Shown here: piece by piece, positions 1 to 6,964 of the stretch
How the letters are laid out: each line of letters begins with the position of its first letter
Numbering within the stretch: position 1 is the stretch's first letter
Notes under the pieces: model-generated
What the model was told of the DNA's origin: nothing
What the model saw: the letters and a program-made list of their open reading frames with translations, nothing else
Database searches by the model: none
Position numbers and translations under genes: made by a program
From: Paraprevotella sp.
GTDB taxonomy: Bacteria; Bacteroidota; Bacteroidia; Bacteroidales; Bacteroidaceae
Length of the DNA stretch: 15,615 nucleotides
Direction of reading: 5' to 3'
Assembly: GCA_017425765.1 (NCBI GenBank)
Contig: JAFOXE010000173.1
Coordinates: forward strand, 1 to 15,615

Positions 1-66
1 CAGTGTCATGCACACCATAAAACACAGATAAAGACCTATCTTTTTAATCAACATATACATTTCCAT
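1..66 (-). CDS. N-terminus of an exported protein, cut by the window edge
   Basis: Reading leftwards from 66 there is an open frame of 22 codons that runs off the window. It has ATG codons at 66, 60 and 54, so the start is not certain. The peptide has two lysines followed by a hydrophobic run (IGLYLCFMVCMTL), which looks like the start of a signal peptide or lipoprotein signal. A Bacteroidetes-type -7 box lies 17 bases upstream, which supports a real gene divergent from coaX. The fragment is too short to name a family. It could also be a chance open frame. Confidence 0.42.
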   Translation of the reverse strand, partial: MEMYMLIKKIGLYLCFMVCMTL

Positions 67-82
67 TCGTTCATTTAAGCCA

Positions 83-90
83 CAAATGTA
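83..90 (-). promoter_or_regulatory. Putative -7 promoter box for the leftward gene
   Basis: The minus strand reads TACATTTG, a match to the Bacteroidetes -7 consensus TAnnTTTG. It would start transcription near 76, just ahead of the ATG cluster at 54-66. No -33 TTTG was found at the usual 19-21 base spacing, so the call rests on the -7 box and its position. Confidence 0.4.
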
Positions 91-188
91 GTGTTATTTT
101 AGCATTTGACTACCGCCCAAACCTACATTTTTTTAGACAACAGATGCTTTTCCAAAGTAATTTTTACCACGATATAGGGTAATTTAAG

Positions 189-196
189 TAACTTTG
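189..196 (+). promoter_or_regulatory. Putative -7 promoter box for the coaX cluster
   Basis: TAACTTTG matches TAnnTTTG and ends 22 bases before the coaX start, giving a short leader of about 15 bases. The same octamer is found upstream of slyD. No clear -33 TTTG is present; a T-run at 161-165 is the only weak candidate. Confidence 0.5.
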
Positions 197-218
197 TGGA
201 CGAAAAATAACGAAGAAT

Positions 219-950
219 TTGAAACTAATTATTGATATAGGTAACACAAGTACCAAGATGGTGGCATTCGACGGAGATGAACCCGTTGAAGAATTTCGTT
301 GTCCGAATACTCATATAGATGGTGTAGATGAATTTGCAAACAGATACTCATTTTCAAAATGCATTATCAGCTGTGTATCAGATATTCCCGAAGATTTAAG
401 TAAGTATCTCTCCAAGTTACCTATTCCCATACTTCACCTTACACACGACACCCCTATCCCCATCCAAAATCGATACAAAACACCTAAGACCTTAGGTATG
501 GACCGCTTAGCGGCAGCCGTAGGTGCTCACGCCTTATATCCAAACAGGGACTTGTTGGTGATTGATGCCGGAACATGCATCACCTATGAGTTTGTGGAGG
601 CAAATGGAATATACCATGGTGGAAACATTGCTCCGGGGATGCAAATGCGGTTAAAAGCGCTTCATGCCTACACCGCCGCCTTACCTTTAGTAGCGGCCGA
701 AGGCGAAGTTCCCGAAACAGGTTACAACACAGATACGGCTATACGCTCCGGTGTTATACAAGGTATAAAGTTCGAGATTCAAGGCTATATAGACCATTTT
801 CTTGAAAAATACCCCCGCCTTTTGGTTTTTTTAACGGGTGGTGATAATTTTAATTTTGATACGCGGATAAAAAATATCATCTTTGCAGACAAATTCCTCG
901 TGCCACGAGGATTAAACCGAATATTAGATCATAATAATGACAAACTATAA
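219..950 (+). CDS. coaX: Type III pantothenate kinase (CoaX)
   Basis: CoaX phosphorylates pantothenate, the first step of coenzyme A synthesis, in the cytoplasm. The 243-residue length is usual for the family. The N-terminal phosphate-binding motif DIGNT is at residues 6-10, the TLGMDR segment with the likely catalytic Asp95 at 91-96, the second ATPase motif DAGTCIT at 116-122, and GGNIAPG at 134-140. The fold is of the actin/ASKHA type and type III enzymes are known to need a monovalent cation. The start is TTG at 219, chosen because the DxGNT motif begins only five residues in; the next ATG (259) would delete it. There is no Shine-Dalgarno site. The 3' end overlaps the next gene by 14 bases, so they are probably cotranscribed. 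Confidence 0.95.
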   Translation: MKLIIDIGNTSTKMVAFDGDEPVEEFRCPNTHIDGVDEFANRYSFSKCIISCVSDIPEDLSKYLSKLPIPILHLTHDTPIPIQNRYKTPKTLGMDRLAAAVGAHALYPNRDLLVIDAGTCITYEFVEANGIYHGGNIAPGMQMRLKALHAYTAALPLVAAEGEVPETGYNTDTAIRSGVIQGIKFEIQGYIDHFLEKYPRLLVFLTGGDNFNFDTRIKNIIFADKFLVPRGLNRILDHNNDKL

Positions 951-2265
951 ACTACTTTTACTTGCTCTTTTACTACCTTTTGCAAGTGGCATAACCCGCG
1001 CTCAGAGCAGCGCTTCCAACTCCCCCTATTCTCGATTCGGCCTCGGCACCCTAAACGAACAATCGCAGGGTTTCAACCAAGGCATGGGCGGTGTGGCTTT
1101 AGGTATGCGTTCTTCGCGATTCATCAATATGCAGAATCCAGCCTCATACTCTGCTATCGACTCGCTATCCTTCCTCTTCGACGTAGGTATGTCGTTACAG
1201 CAAGGCAGTTTCAAAAGCGGTAATTCTAAAATCAGCGCCAACAACACTTCGTTGAACTATGTTAGTGCTGCATTTCGCATTCGCAAAGGCTTAGGAATGT
1301 CGCTAGGCTTTCTTCCCTACACTACCATCGGCTACAACTTCTCTAATACTGAAACTACGGGTACCGCCTACCCTAGCGGTAATGTCATAACCTCGGAGTC
1401 GTCATACTATGGTGATGGAGGTCTGCATCAAGCCTACATCGGATTGGGATGGGAGCCTTTTAAGAACGTCTCTGTGGGAGCAAACCTTTCGTTTCTATGG
1501 GGCAACTACAACCACACCATCAGTCAACAATTCTCTGAGGGAGGGATGGTTAGTTCTACATACAATGGATTAAATGTACACTATAAAGCAGCCCTAAGCA
1601 CCTACAAGCTAGACCTCGGTGCACAGTATTCTTTTGCCCTTAACGAAGCCAACGAGTTAACTATAGGTGTAGCCGGAAGCATCGGTCATAAGATGAACAA
1701 CGCAGCTACACTTTATCACTTTACCAACAACGGAGATTCAATTGTAAAACGTGCGCCCAACGCATTCGAGCTGCCTCATGCCTTTGGTGCCGGTGTTACC
1801 TGGAAATATAAAAGAAAATGGATGGTGGGTGTGGACGTAAGTCAAGAACTTTGGAGCCAATGTCAGTTGCCCACAACCGTACGCAAAACCCCAACAAACG
1901 AGGTAGACTATAATGCTTTGGAAGGTGCTTATTTGGACCGCACCAAAGTGGCAGCAGGTTTTGAATATGTGCCCAACGATCTCAGCGGTAACTACTTCAA
2001 TAGAATACGTTATCGTTTCGGTGCATCCTACGCATCTCCCTACACTAAAGTAGACGGAGCTGACGGCCCAAGCACATACTCCCTTACCGCCGGTGTGGGT
2101 CTACCCATCAGCAAGGATGCAAGCAAGCGCACCGTAGTTAACGTATCGGTACAATGGCAACGTGTAGATCCGAGTGTTGCCACAATGATTACAGAAGATT
2201 ATCTTAAACTTAACATTGGTATTACGTTCAACGAACGTTGGTTCATGAAATGGAAAATCAATTAA
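937..2265 (+). CDS. Outer-membrane beta-barrel protein, function unknown
   Basis: This 442-residue protein begins with a clear signal peptide (hydrophobic LLLLALLLPFASG, probable cleavage after TRAQ near residue 23). The mature start contains SPYSRFGLG, a sequence seen at the start of many Bacteroidetes outer-membrane proteins, then NPASY, recalling the N-terminal region of FadL/OmpP1-like barrels. The rest has many alternating polar and aromatic stretches typical of beta strands, ending in an aromatic-rich last strand (FNERWFMKWKIN). No enzyme motif is visible. It overlaps coaX by 14 bases and lptC by 16, so expression is probably coupled to both. The LptC neighbour suggests an envelope role, possibly transport of a hydrophobic compound, but that is inference. 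Confidence 0.82.
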   Translation: MTNYKLLLLALLLPFASGITRAQSSASNSPYSRFGLGTLNEQSQGFNQGMGGVALGMRSSRFINMQNPASYSAIDSLSFLFDVGMSLQQGSFKSGNSKISANNTSLNYVSAAFRIRKGLGMSLGFLPYTTIGYNFSNTETTGTAYPSGNVITSESSYYGDGGLHQAYIGLGWEPFKNVSVGANLSFLWGNYNHTISQQFSEGGMVSSTYNGLNVHYKAALSTYKLDLGAQYSFALNEANELTIGVAGSIGHKMNNAATLYHFTNNGDSIVKRAPNAFELPHAFGAGVTWKYKRKWMVGVDVSQELWSQCQLPTTVRKTPTNEVDYNALEGAYLDRTKVAAGFEYVPNDLSGNYFNRIRYRFGASYASPYTKVDGADGPSTYSLTAGVGLPISKDASKRTVVNVSVQWQRVDPSVATMITEDYLKLNIGITFNERWFMKWKIN

Positions 2266-2894
2266 AACAAAACGGCCTTCACGGCACATTTTTACGTATA
2301 CTCCCCATAACAGCCCTCGTACTGATGGCTGTTATGCTCGTTATAACCTCAGGATGTTCGGACGACAAACTTAAGAACGCGCCAAACATAACTACCAAGG
2401 ACTCACTTCCGTTTATGCAAGCCAAAGGGGTGTCCAGCCTAATCTCGGACTCTGGTGTTCTCCGATATAAAATTATTGCAGAAGAATGGAACATTCACAG
2501 CACCTCAAAACCACAAAAATGGACATTCCTAAAAGGTATATACCTCGAGAAGTTTGATTCTACCTACCATGTGGAATGGTTCTTGCAGTCCGACACGGCT
2601 TACTGTCACAATCAGCGCCTTTGGGAATTGCGTGGACGTGTTACCATGCGTAACGAGAAAGACGAACTATTCCAAAGCGAAGAACTTTTTTGGGACATGG
2701 TGGACCATGAGGTATATTCAAACCTATATATGAAGATTACCACGCCCGACAAAGAAATCGGAGGTTATCATTTCCGCTCTAATGAGCAGATGACCAAATA
2801 CTCTATTCACAATTCATCCGGTGAGTTTCCTTTCAAGGACTCGGATGCACCCAACGATAGTATCGCATCTGCCGGCACTCTCCAAAAGCAATAA
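2250..2894 (+). CDS. lptC: LptC-like LPS export protein, probable lipoprotein
   Basis: LptC is the bitopic inner-membrane part of the Lpt machine that carries LPS from the LptBFG transporter to the periplasmic LptA bridge. The 214-residue protein has one hydrophobic segment (about residues 17-33) followed by SGC at 34-36, which could be a lipobox, so it may be lipid-anchored. The body (about 50-190) is a beta-rich domain with the OstA/LptC pattern of short strands: the LRYKIIAE strand, the SDTAYCHNQRLWELRG repeat-like segment and the ELFWD strand. I chose ATG at 2250; a TTG at 2238 would add four residues without adding sense. It overlaps the preceding gene by 16 bases and ends 7 bases before the next. 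LptC sequences diverge widely, so the name rests on pattern and context. Confidence 0.8.
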   Translation: MENQLKQNGLHGTFLRILPITALVLMAVMLVITSGCSDDKLKNAPNITTKDSLPFMQAKGVSSLISDSGVLRYKIIAEEWNIHSTSKPQKWTFLKGIYLEKFDSTYHVEWFLQSDTAYCHNQRLWELRGRVTMRNEKDELFQSEELFWDMVDHEVYSNLYMKITTPDKEIGGYHFRSNEQMTKYSIHNSSGEFPFKDSDAPNDSIASAGTLQKQ

Positions 2895-2901
2895 TCAGCA
2901 C

Positions 2902-4176
2902 ATGGCAACGGTCTTTATTCAAATAATTTTAATTCTTTTATTATCTGCATACTTTTCCGGTATGGAGATAGCCTTTGTTTCGTCCAACAAGCTTCGTTTT
3001 GAATTGGAACGAGCATCACGTAGTTTCACGTCGAGCATTCTTTCCATTTTCTACGAACATCCCAACAATTTCATTTCCACGCTGTTGGTAGGTAACAACA
3101 TCGCTTTGGTTGTGTATGGTATTCTTATGGCCAAGGTGATTGACGCTTATTTATTAAATCCGCTGCAGCTAACCGACAATGAAGGTTTGCAAGTAGTAAT
3201 ACAGACTGTACTATCTACCCTCATCGTTCTCGTCACCGGAGAATTTTTGCCGAAGACCTTATTCAAAATAAATCCCAACCGCATGATGCAGATATTTGCA
3301 TTGCCCACATTGCTTATCTACATCATTTTGTACCCCATATCTAAGTTCACAAGTACCATCTCGAAGATGATACTTCGTTTTGCCGGGATAACCATTACAA
3401 AAACTGCGTCAGACCAAGCCTTCACGAAGGTGGATTTGGACTATTTCATACAATCAAGTATTGAGAGCACAAAGAATGACAAAGAGATAACCGACGAGGT
3501 TAAGATCTTCCAGAATGCGCTCGATTTCTCAAACGTCAAAGTGCGCGACTGCATTGTGCCTCGTACAGAAATCGAGGCCATCGACTTCACAGAAACACTC
3601 GATACCCTAAAGAACTGTTTTGTGGAAAGTGGAAAGTCTAAAATCATTGTGTACAAAGGCGATATCGACAATATAGTAGGATTTGTGCACTCATCTGAAT
3701 TATTCCACCTGAGTACGCAGACCAATTGGACGGAAAGCATACGCGAAGTTCCCATTGTGCCCGAAACCATGACAGCCCAAAAACTGCTTAAAATCTTTAT
3801 GCAGCAGAAGAAATCCTTGGCAGTGGTTGTAGATGAATTTGGCGGCACATCAGGAATTGTTACTCTTGAAGACCTTGTAGAAGAAATCTTTGGAGATATT
3901 GAGGACGAACACGACACCACCTCGTACATCGCCAAGCAACTAAACGACAACGAATACGTACTTTCGGCTCGTCTGGAAATAGAGAAAGCCAACAACATCC
4001 TCGGCCTTGAACTCCCCGAATCCGACGACTACCTCACCGTAGGTGGACTTATTCTTCACAAGGCTCAGAAATTCCCAAAACTAAACGAAGTGGTGAAATT
4101 CGACAATTTGGAGTTCAAAATTATCAAAAACACGACAACAAAGATTGAATTAGTCCGATTGAAGGTCAAAGATTAG
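2902..4176 (+). CDS. CNNM/DUF21-CBS-CorC membrane protein (GldE/hemolysin family)
   Basis: This 424-residue protein has an N-terminal DUF21/CNNM membrane domain with several transmembrane segments (about 1-180), starting with the segment before SGMEIAF. Two CBS modules follow: one from VRDCIVPRTE (about 214-270), the other with VVVDEFGGTSGIVTLEDLVEEIFGD at about 306-331 (the family signature, here given only by position and ends). The C-terminal 80 residues fit the CorC_HlyC transporter-associated domain. Family members are linked to magnesium or cobalt efflux, and one Bacteroidetes relative, GldE, to gliding motility. The hemolysin label is historical. ATG at 2902 was chosen because it directly precedes the first membrane segment; an in-frame start at 2821 would lie inside lptC. 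It is the last gene of the tight cluster. Confidence 0.9.
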   Translation: MATVFIQIILILLLSAYFSGMEIAFVSSNKLRFELERASRSFTSSILSIFYEHPNNFISTLLVGNNIALVVYGILMAKVIDAYLLNPLQLTDNEGLQVVIQTVLSTLIVLVTGEFLPKTLFKINPNRMMQIFALPTLLIYIILYPISKFTSTISKMILRFAGITITKTASDQAFTKVDLDYFIQSSIESTKNDKEITDEVKIFQNALDFSNVKVRDCIVPRTEIEAIDFTETLDTLKNCFVESGKSKIIVYKGDIDNIVGFVHSSELFHLSTQTNWTESIREVPIVPETMTAQKLLKIFMQQKKSLAVVVDEFGGTSGIVTLEDLVEEIFGDIEDEHDTTSYIAKQLNDNEYVLSARLEIEKANNILGLELPESDDYLTVGGLILHKAQKFPKLNEVVKFDNLEFKIIKNTTTKIELVRLKVKD

Positions 4177-4193
4177 TGTTTTTTTCAACTATT

Positions 4194-4231
4194 CGCACGA
4201 CTATGTACACATTTTTTTGTATCTTCGTGCG
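4194..4231 (+). promoter_or_regulatory. Probable promoter of the PpiD-like gene, inside a dyad
   Basis: TATCTTCG at 4220-4227 differs from TAnnTTTG at one position and lies 53 bases before the start codon. It sits within an inverted repeat with arms CGCACGA (4194-4200) and TCGTGCG (4225-4231); an inner TACA/TGTA pair extends the symmetry. The dyad could be an operator or a weak terminator of the upstream gene. The leader downstream is very A-rich, as is common before well-expressed Bacteroidetes genes. No -33 TTTG is visible. Confidence 0.42.
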
Positions 4232-4280
4232 CTATTCAACCAAGCAGAAACAAATAACAAAAAAATAATATCTAAAAACA

Positions 4281-6440
4281 ATGGCAGCATTACAAAAAAT
4301 CAGAAGCTGGGGCGCAGCAACAGTTATCCTTATCAGCCTCGCCCTCTTTGCATTTATTGCCGGTGACTTTTTCCAGTCATTCCAGGCCACACAAAACGAG
4401 AATTACCAACGTGTAGGTGAAATTTACGGCGAATCAATCAACATTCAAGAGTATCAAAAGATTGTTGAAGAGTATATCTCTGTACTTAAGTTTACAAGCG
4501 GGCAATCTACCTTTACCGAGGAGCAAATGACTCAAATCCGCGACCAAGTTTGGAACGCATACGTAAACAATAAAATTATTGAGCACGAAGCAGCCAAGTT
4601 AGGTCTTGTAGTAACCGATGCTGAAGTTCAAGCCATCATCAATCAAGGCACTAACCCAATGTTGCAACGCACTCCGTTCCGCAACGAGCAAACCGGCCTT
4701 TTCGATATAAACGTATTGAAGAAGTTCTTGGCTGACTATGAGAACATGAACAGCCAAGCTATGCAAATGCCTGCAGAATATATCGAATACTACCAACAAT
4801 TGTTCAACTATTGGACATTCATTGAAAAGAGCATCAAAGAAGGTACACTTGCCGAGAAGTATCAAGCACTTTTGAGCAAGAGCGTAATGTCAAATCCTGT
4901 ATCAGCTAAGGCTGCATTTGATGGTCGCCTCAACGAGGCTCAAATCTTGTTGGCATCAGTTCCCTACTCTACCATTGCCGATAGCGAAATCACGGTTGAG
5001 AACTCCGACCTTAAAAACAAGTACAACGAACTTAAAGAATTGTTCAAACAACCTTACGAAACTCGCGACATCAAATTCATTGATGTAGAGGTTACTGCAA
5101 GCCCTGCCGATAAAAAGGCCTTGGACGAAGAAATGGACGGCTACAACAAGCAATTGGCCGAAACCACCAACCCTGCTAAGTTGGTACGCGAAAGCAACTC
5201 TATCGTAGCATACTCAACTCTTCCGGTGAGCAAGCAAGCTCTTCCACGCGACATCGCAGCATTTATCGACACCATGAAGGTGGGCACACAAAAAGCTCCT
5301 TACTACAGTGTTGCTGACAACAGCATGAATATCGTAAAACTTATTTCTAAGATTTCTGCTCCTGACTCAATCGAGTATCGTCAAATTCAAGTAGCCGGTG
5401 CCGACGAGGCTGCTATCCGCAAGACTGCCGACAGCATTCTTACTGTTTTGAAGGCTGGTACTCCTTTCGATACCATCGCCAAGAAGTTTAACCAAACCGG
5501 TGAAAAAGTTTGGTTGACCTCAAGCCAATACGAAGGCGCTCCTCTTGACGAAAACAGCCGCAAGTTGATTCAAACCCTAAATAAACAAGGTGTAAATGCA
5601 ATTGAGTCTGTAGACTTCGGCCAAGCAAGCATCATCTTGCAAGTAACTGCACGTCGCGCTATGATTGACAAATACGACGTTGCCATCATCAAGCGCCCCA
5701 TCGAGTTCAGCAAAGAAACCTACACTAAGGCATATAACGACTTCAGCCAATTCCTTGCTGGCAATCCAACCTTGGAAGAAATCGAGGCTAACGCCATGTC
5801 TAAGGGCTATCGCGTTCAAACCCGTAACGACTTAGCTAACAGCGAGCACTACATTGCTCGTGTAGCTGACACACAAGAAGCATTGCGTTGGGTATTCAAC
5901 GAAGACACTGAATTGGGCGAAGTATCTCCTCTTTACGAATGTGGCAATAACGACCACATGATGGCCGTAATCCTTACAGCCATTCACCCCGAGGGTTACC
6001 GCACTCTTGAAGACAGCAATGTAAAGGATTTCCTTACTGCTGAGGTCATCAAAGACAAGAAGGCAGAAATGATTAAGGAGCAAATTGCCAACATGAAATC
6101 AGTAACTGAAGTAGCTAGCATAAAGGGTGCCGTAACCGACACCATCAATCACGTAAGCTTTGGTTCTTCTGCATTCATCAGCGCAACTAGCTCTAGCGAA
6201 CCTGCCATCAGCGGTTCTGTTGCCAAGGCAGAAAAGGGTGCATTCGTTAACGCAATCAAGGGTAATGGTGGTGTATACGCTTTCCAAGTTCTTGAGAAGA
6301 CTCAACGTGCCGATAAGTTCGATGCTAAGAAAGAAGAAGATCAAATCAACAACCGTGCTTCTCGTATCATCATGTCTCGTTTCGTAAACGAACTTACTGA
6401 AAAGGCTGAGATTAAGGACAACCGCTACTTGTTCTTCTAA
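4281..6440 (+). CDS. ppiD: PpiD/SurA-like periplasmic peptidyl-prolyl isomerase or chaperone
   Basis: The protein has 719 residues. After a short cytoplasmic stretch comes one membrane anchor (about 11-31), with the rest in the periplasm. Residues about 35-230 form a SurA/PpiD-type N-terminal chaperone domain (helical, with QEYQKIVEEY and VWNAYVNNKIIEHEA). A parvulin-like region starts near 362 (SIEYRQIQVAG) and runs to about 460; a second parvulin-like half lies about 525-580 (WVFNEDTELGEVSPLYE). Both lack the usual GGDLGWF and FGYHII segments, so isomerase activity is doubtful and a holdase role is likely. E. coli PpiD works near the Sec translocon on emerging envelope proteins. The codon set is narrower than in coaX, suggesting strong expression. 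It has its own promoter region and terminator. Confidence 0.87.
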   Translation: MAALQKIRSWGAATVILISLALFAFIAGDFFQSFQATQNENYQRVGEIYGESINIQEYQKIVEEYISVLKFTSGQSTFTEEQMTQIRDQVWNAYVNNKIIEHEAAKLGLVVTDAEVQAIINQGTNPMLQRTPFRNEQTGLFDINVLKKFLADYENMNSQAMQMPAEYIEYYQQLFNYWTFIEKSIKEGTLAEKYQALLSKSVMSNPVSAKAAFDGRLNEAQILLASVPYSTIADSEITVENSDLKNKYNELKELFKQPYETRDIKFIDVEVTASPADKKALDEEMDGYNKQLAETTNPAKLVRESNSIVAYSTLPVSKQALPRDIAAFIDTMKVGTQKAPYYSVADNSMNIVKLISKISAPDSIEYRQIQVAGADEAAIRKTADSILTVLKAGTPFDTIAKKFNQTGEKVWLTSSQYEGAPLDENSRKLIQTLNKQGVNAIESVDFGQASIILQVTARRAMIDKYDVAIIKRPIEFSKETYTKAYNDFSQFLAGNPTLEEIEANAMSKGYRVQTRNDLANSEHYIARVADTQEALRWVFNEDTELGEVSPLYECGNNDHMMAVILTAIHPEGYRTLEDSNVKDFLTAEVIKDKKAEMIKEQIANMKSVTEVASIKGAVTDTINHVSFGSSAFISATSSSEPAISGSVAKAEKGAFVNAIKGNGGVYAFQVLEKTQRADKFDAKKEEDQINNRASRIIMSRFVNELTEKAEIKDNRYLFF

Positions 6441-6478
6441 TATAACAAGTAAACAGACGGCCCATGGCCGTACACATA

Positions 6479-6514
6479 AAAAGGTCCGCTGCAAACCACT
6501 GCAGCGGACCTTTT
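6479..6514. terminator. Strong intrinsic terminator after the PpiD-like gene
   Basis: Arms 6479-6493 and 6500-6514 form a perfect 15-bp stem (core GGTCCGCTGCA) with the 6-base loop AACCAC. The A-run on the left and T-run on the right mean it could stop transcription from either side. It starts 38 bases after the stop codon and ends the rightward unit. Confidence 0.93.
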
Positions 6515-6804
6515 AGTATCTACCCACGAGCACGTATAGCCTTCACACACAATTCTACACCATCTGCACAGAACATCAAAAATCACCTTTCACACCACTC
6601 CACACCCATAAGATATAGCACAAGTCATACACATTCTCATACAACACACAGAGCGCCTCCGTAAAAGTTCTACCAGCTTGTTTCTACATTCTTTTACTCA
6701 CCTGAAAGCTACAGTCGTTCAAGCAATACATCAAAACTCTTTCCCCTTCCCTACTGCCCCAGAACACACGCTCGTATATACATGCGACACACGAGCATCA
6801 AGAC
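6515..6804. other. Noncoding, CA-rich and G-poor intergenic stretch
   Basis: No credible gene is present. Short open frames here either cross the terminator or the hairpins and resemble no family. The plus strand is rich in CACA-type sequence and poor in G, most clearly at about 6516-6660. No Bacteroidetes -7 box was found on either strand. It separates two convergent transcription units. Confidence 0.6.
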
Positions 6805-6851
6805 GCAACGAGGCGTACGTGTAAGCATCTGTTACACGTACGCCTCGTTGC
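6805..6851. repeat. Perfect 20-bp inverted repeat (hairpin) without a U-tract
   Basis: Arms 6805-6824 and 6832-6851 are exact reverse complements, with the 7-base loop GCATCTG. The stem includes the palindromic hexamer GTACGT/ACGTAC core. Neither strand has a T-run after the stem, so it is not a standard intrinsic terminator. It lies 25-30 bases past the ilvC terminator in the direction of ilvC transcription. No second copy occurs in the window. Confidence 0.9.
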
Positions 6852-6869
6852 ATATACACGCTCATCATA

Positions 6870-6908
6870 AAAACAAAAAAAGCGGAACCCATATCAATGG
6901 ATCCCGCT
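6870..6908 (-). terminator. Intrinsic terminator of ilvC
   Basis: On the minus strand, arms 6908-6897 and 6892-6881 form a 12-bp stem in RNA (10 Watson-Crick pairs plus two G-U pairs) with the 4-base loop TGAT, followed directly by a T-run broken by one G. Because of the G-U pairs the plus-strand transcript would fold poorly, so this is directional. It begins 57 bases after the ilvC stop codon. Confidence 0.88.
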
Positions 6909-6964
6909 CTATCTTGTAGGATTAACACGATATCAAATCGTGCAAACCACCCTATTTACAACTA

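Noticed and set aside
2238..2249. TTG start for lptC four codons upstream
   Set aside because: The ATG at 2250 is a better start codon and the extra residues add no recognisable feature.
2821..2901. Upstream in-frame extension of the CorC-like protein
   Set aside because: It would lie inside lptC and add a polar stretch before the first membrane segment; ATG at 2902 fits the family.
3441..3998. Minus-strand open frame of 185 codons opposite the CorC-like gene
   Set aside because: It is antisense to a well-supported CBS/CorC coding region and its Ser-rich product is typical of a shadow frame.
6464..6664. Plus-strand open frame of 66 codons
   Set aside because: It runs through the 15-bp terminator hairpin, has a low-complexity His/Thr/Ser-rich product from CA-rich DNA, and has no promoter.
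6731..6928. Minus-strand open frame of 65 codons
   Set aside because: It spans the ilvC terminator and the 20-bp hairpin, and its product resembles no family.
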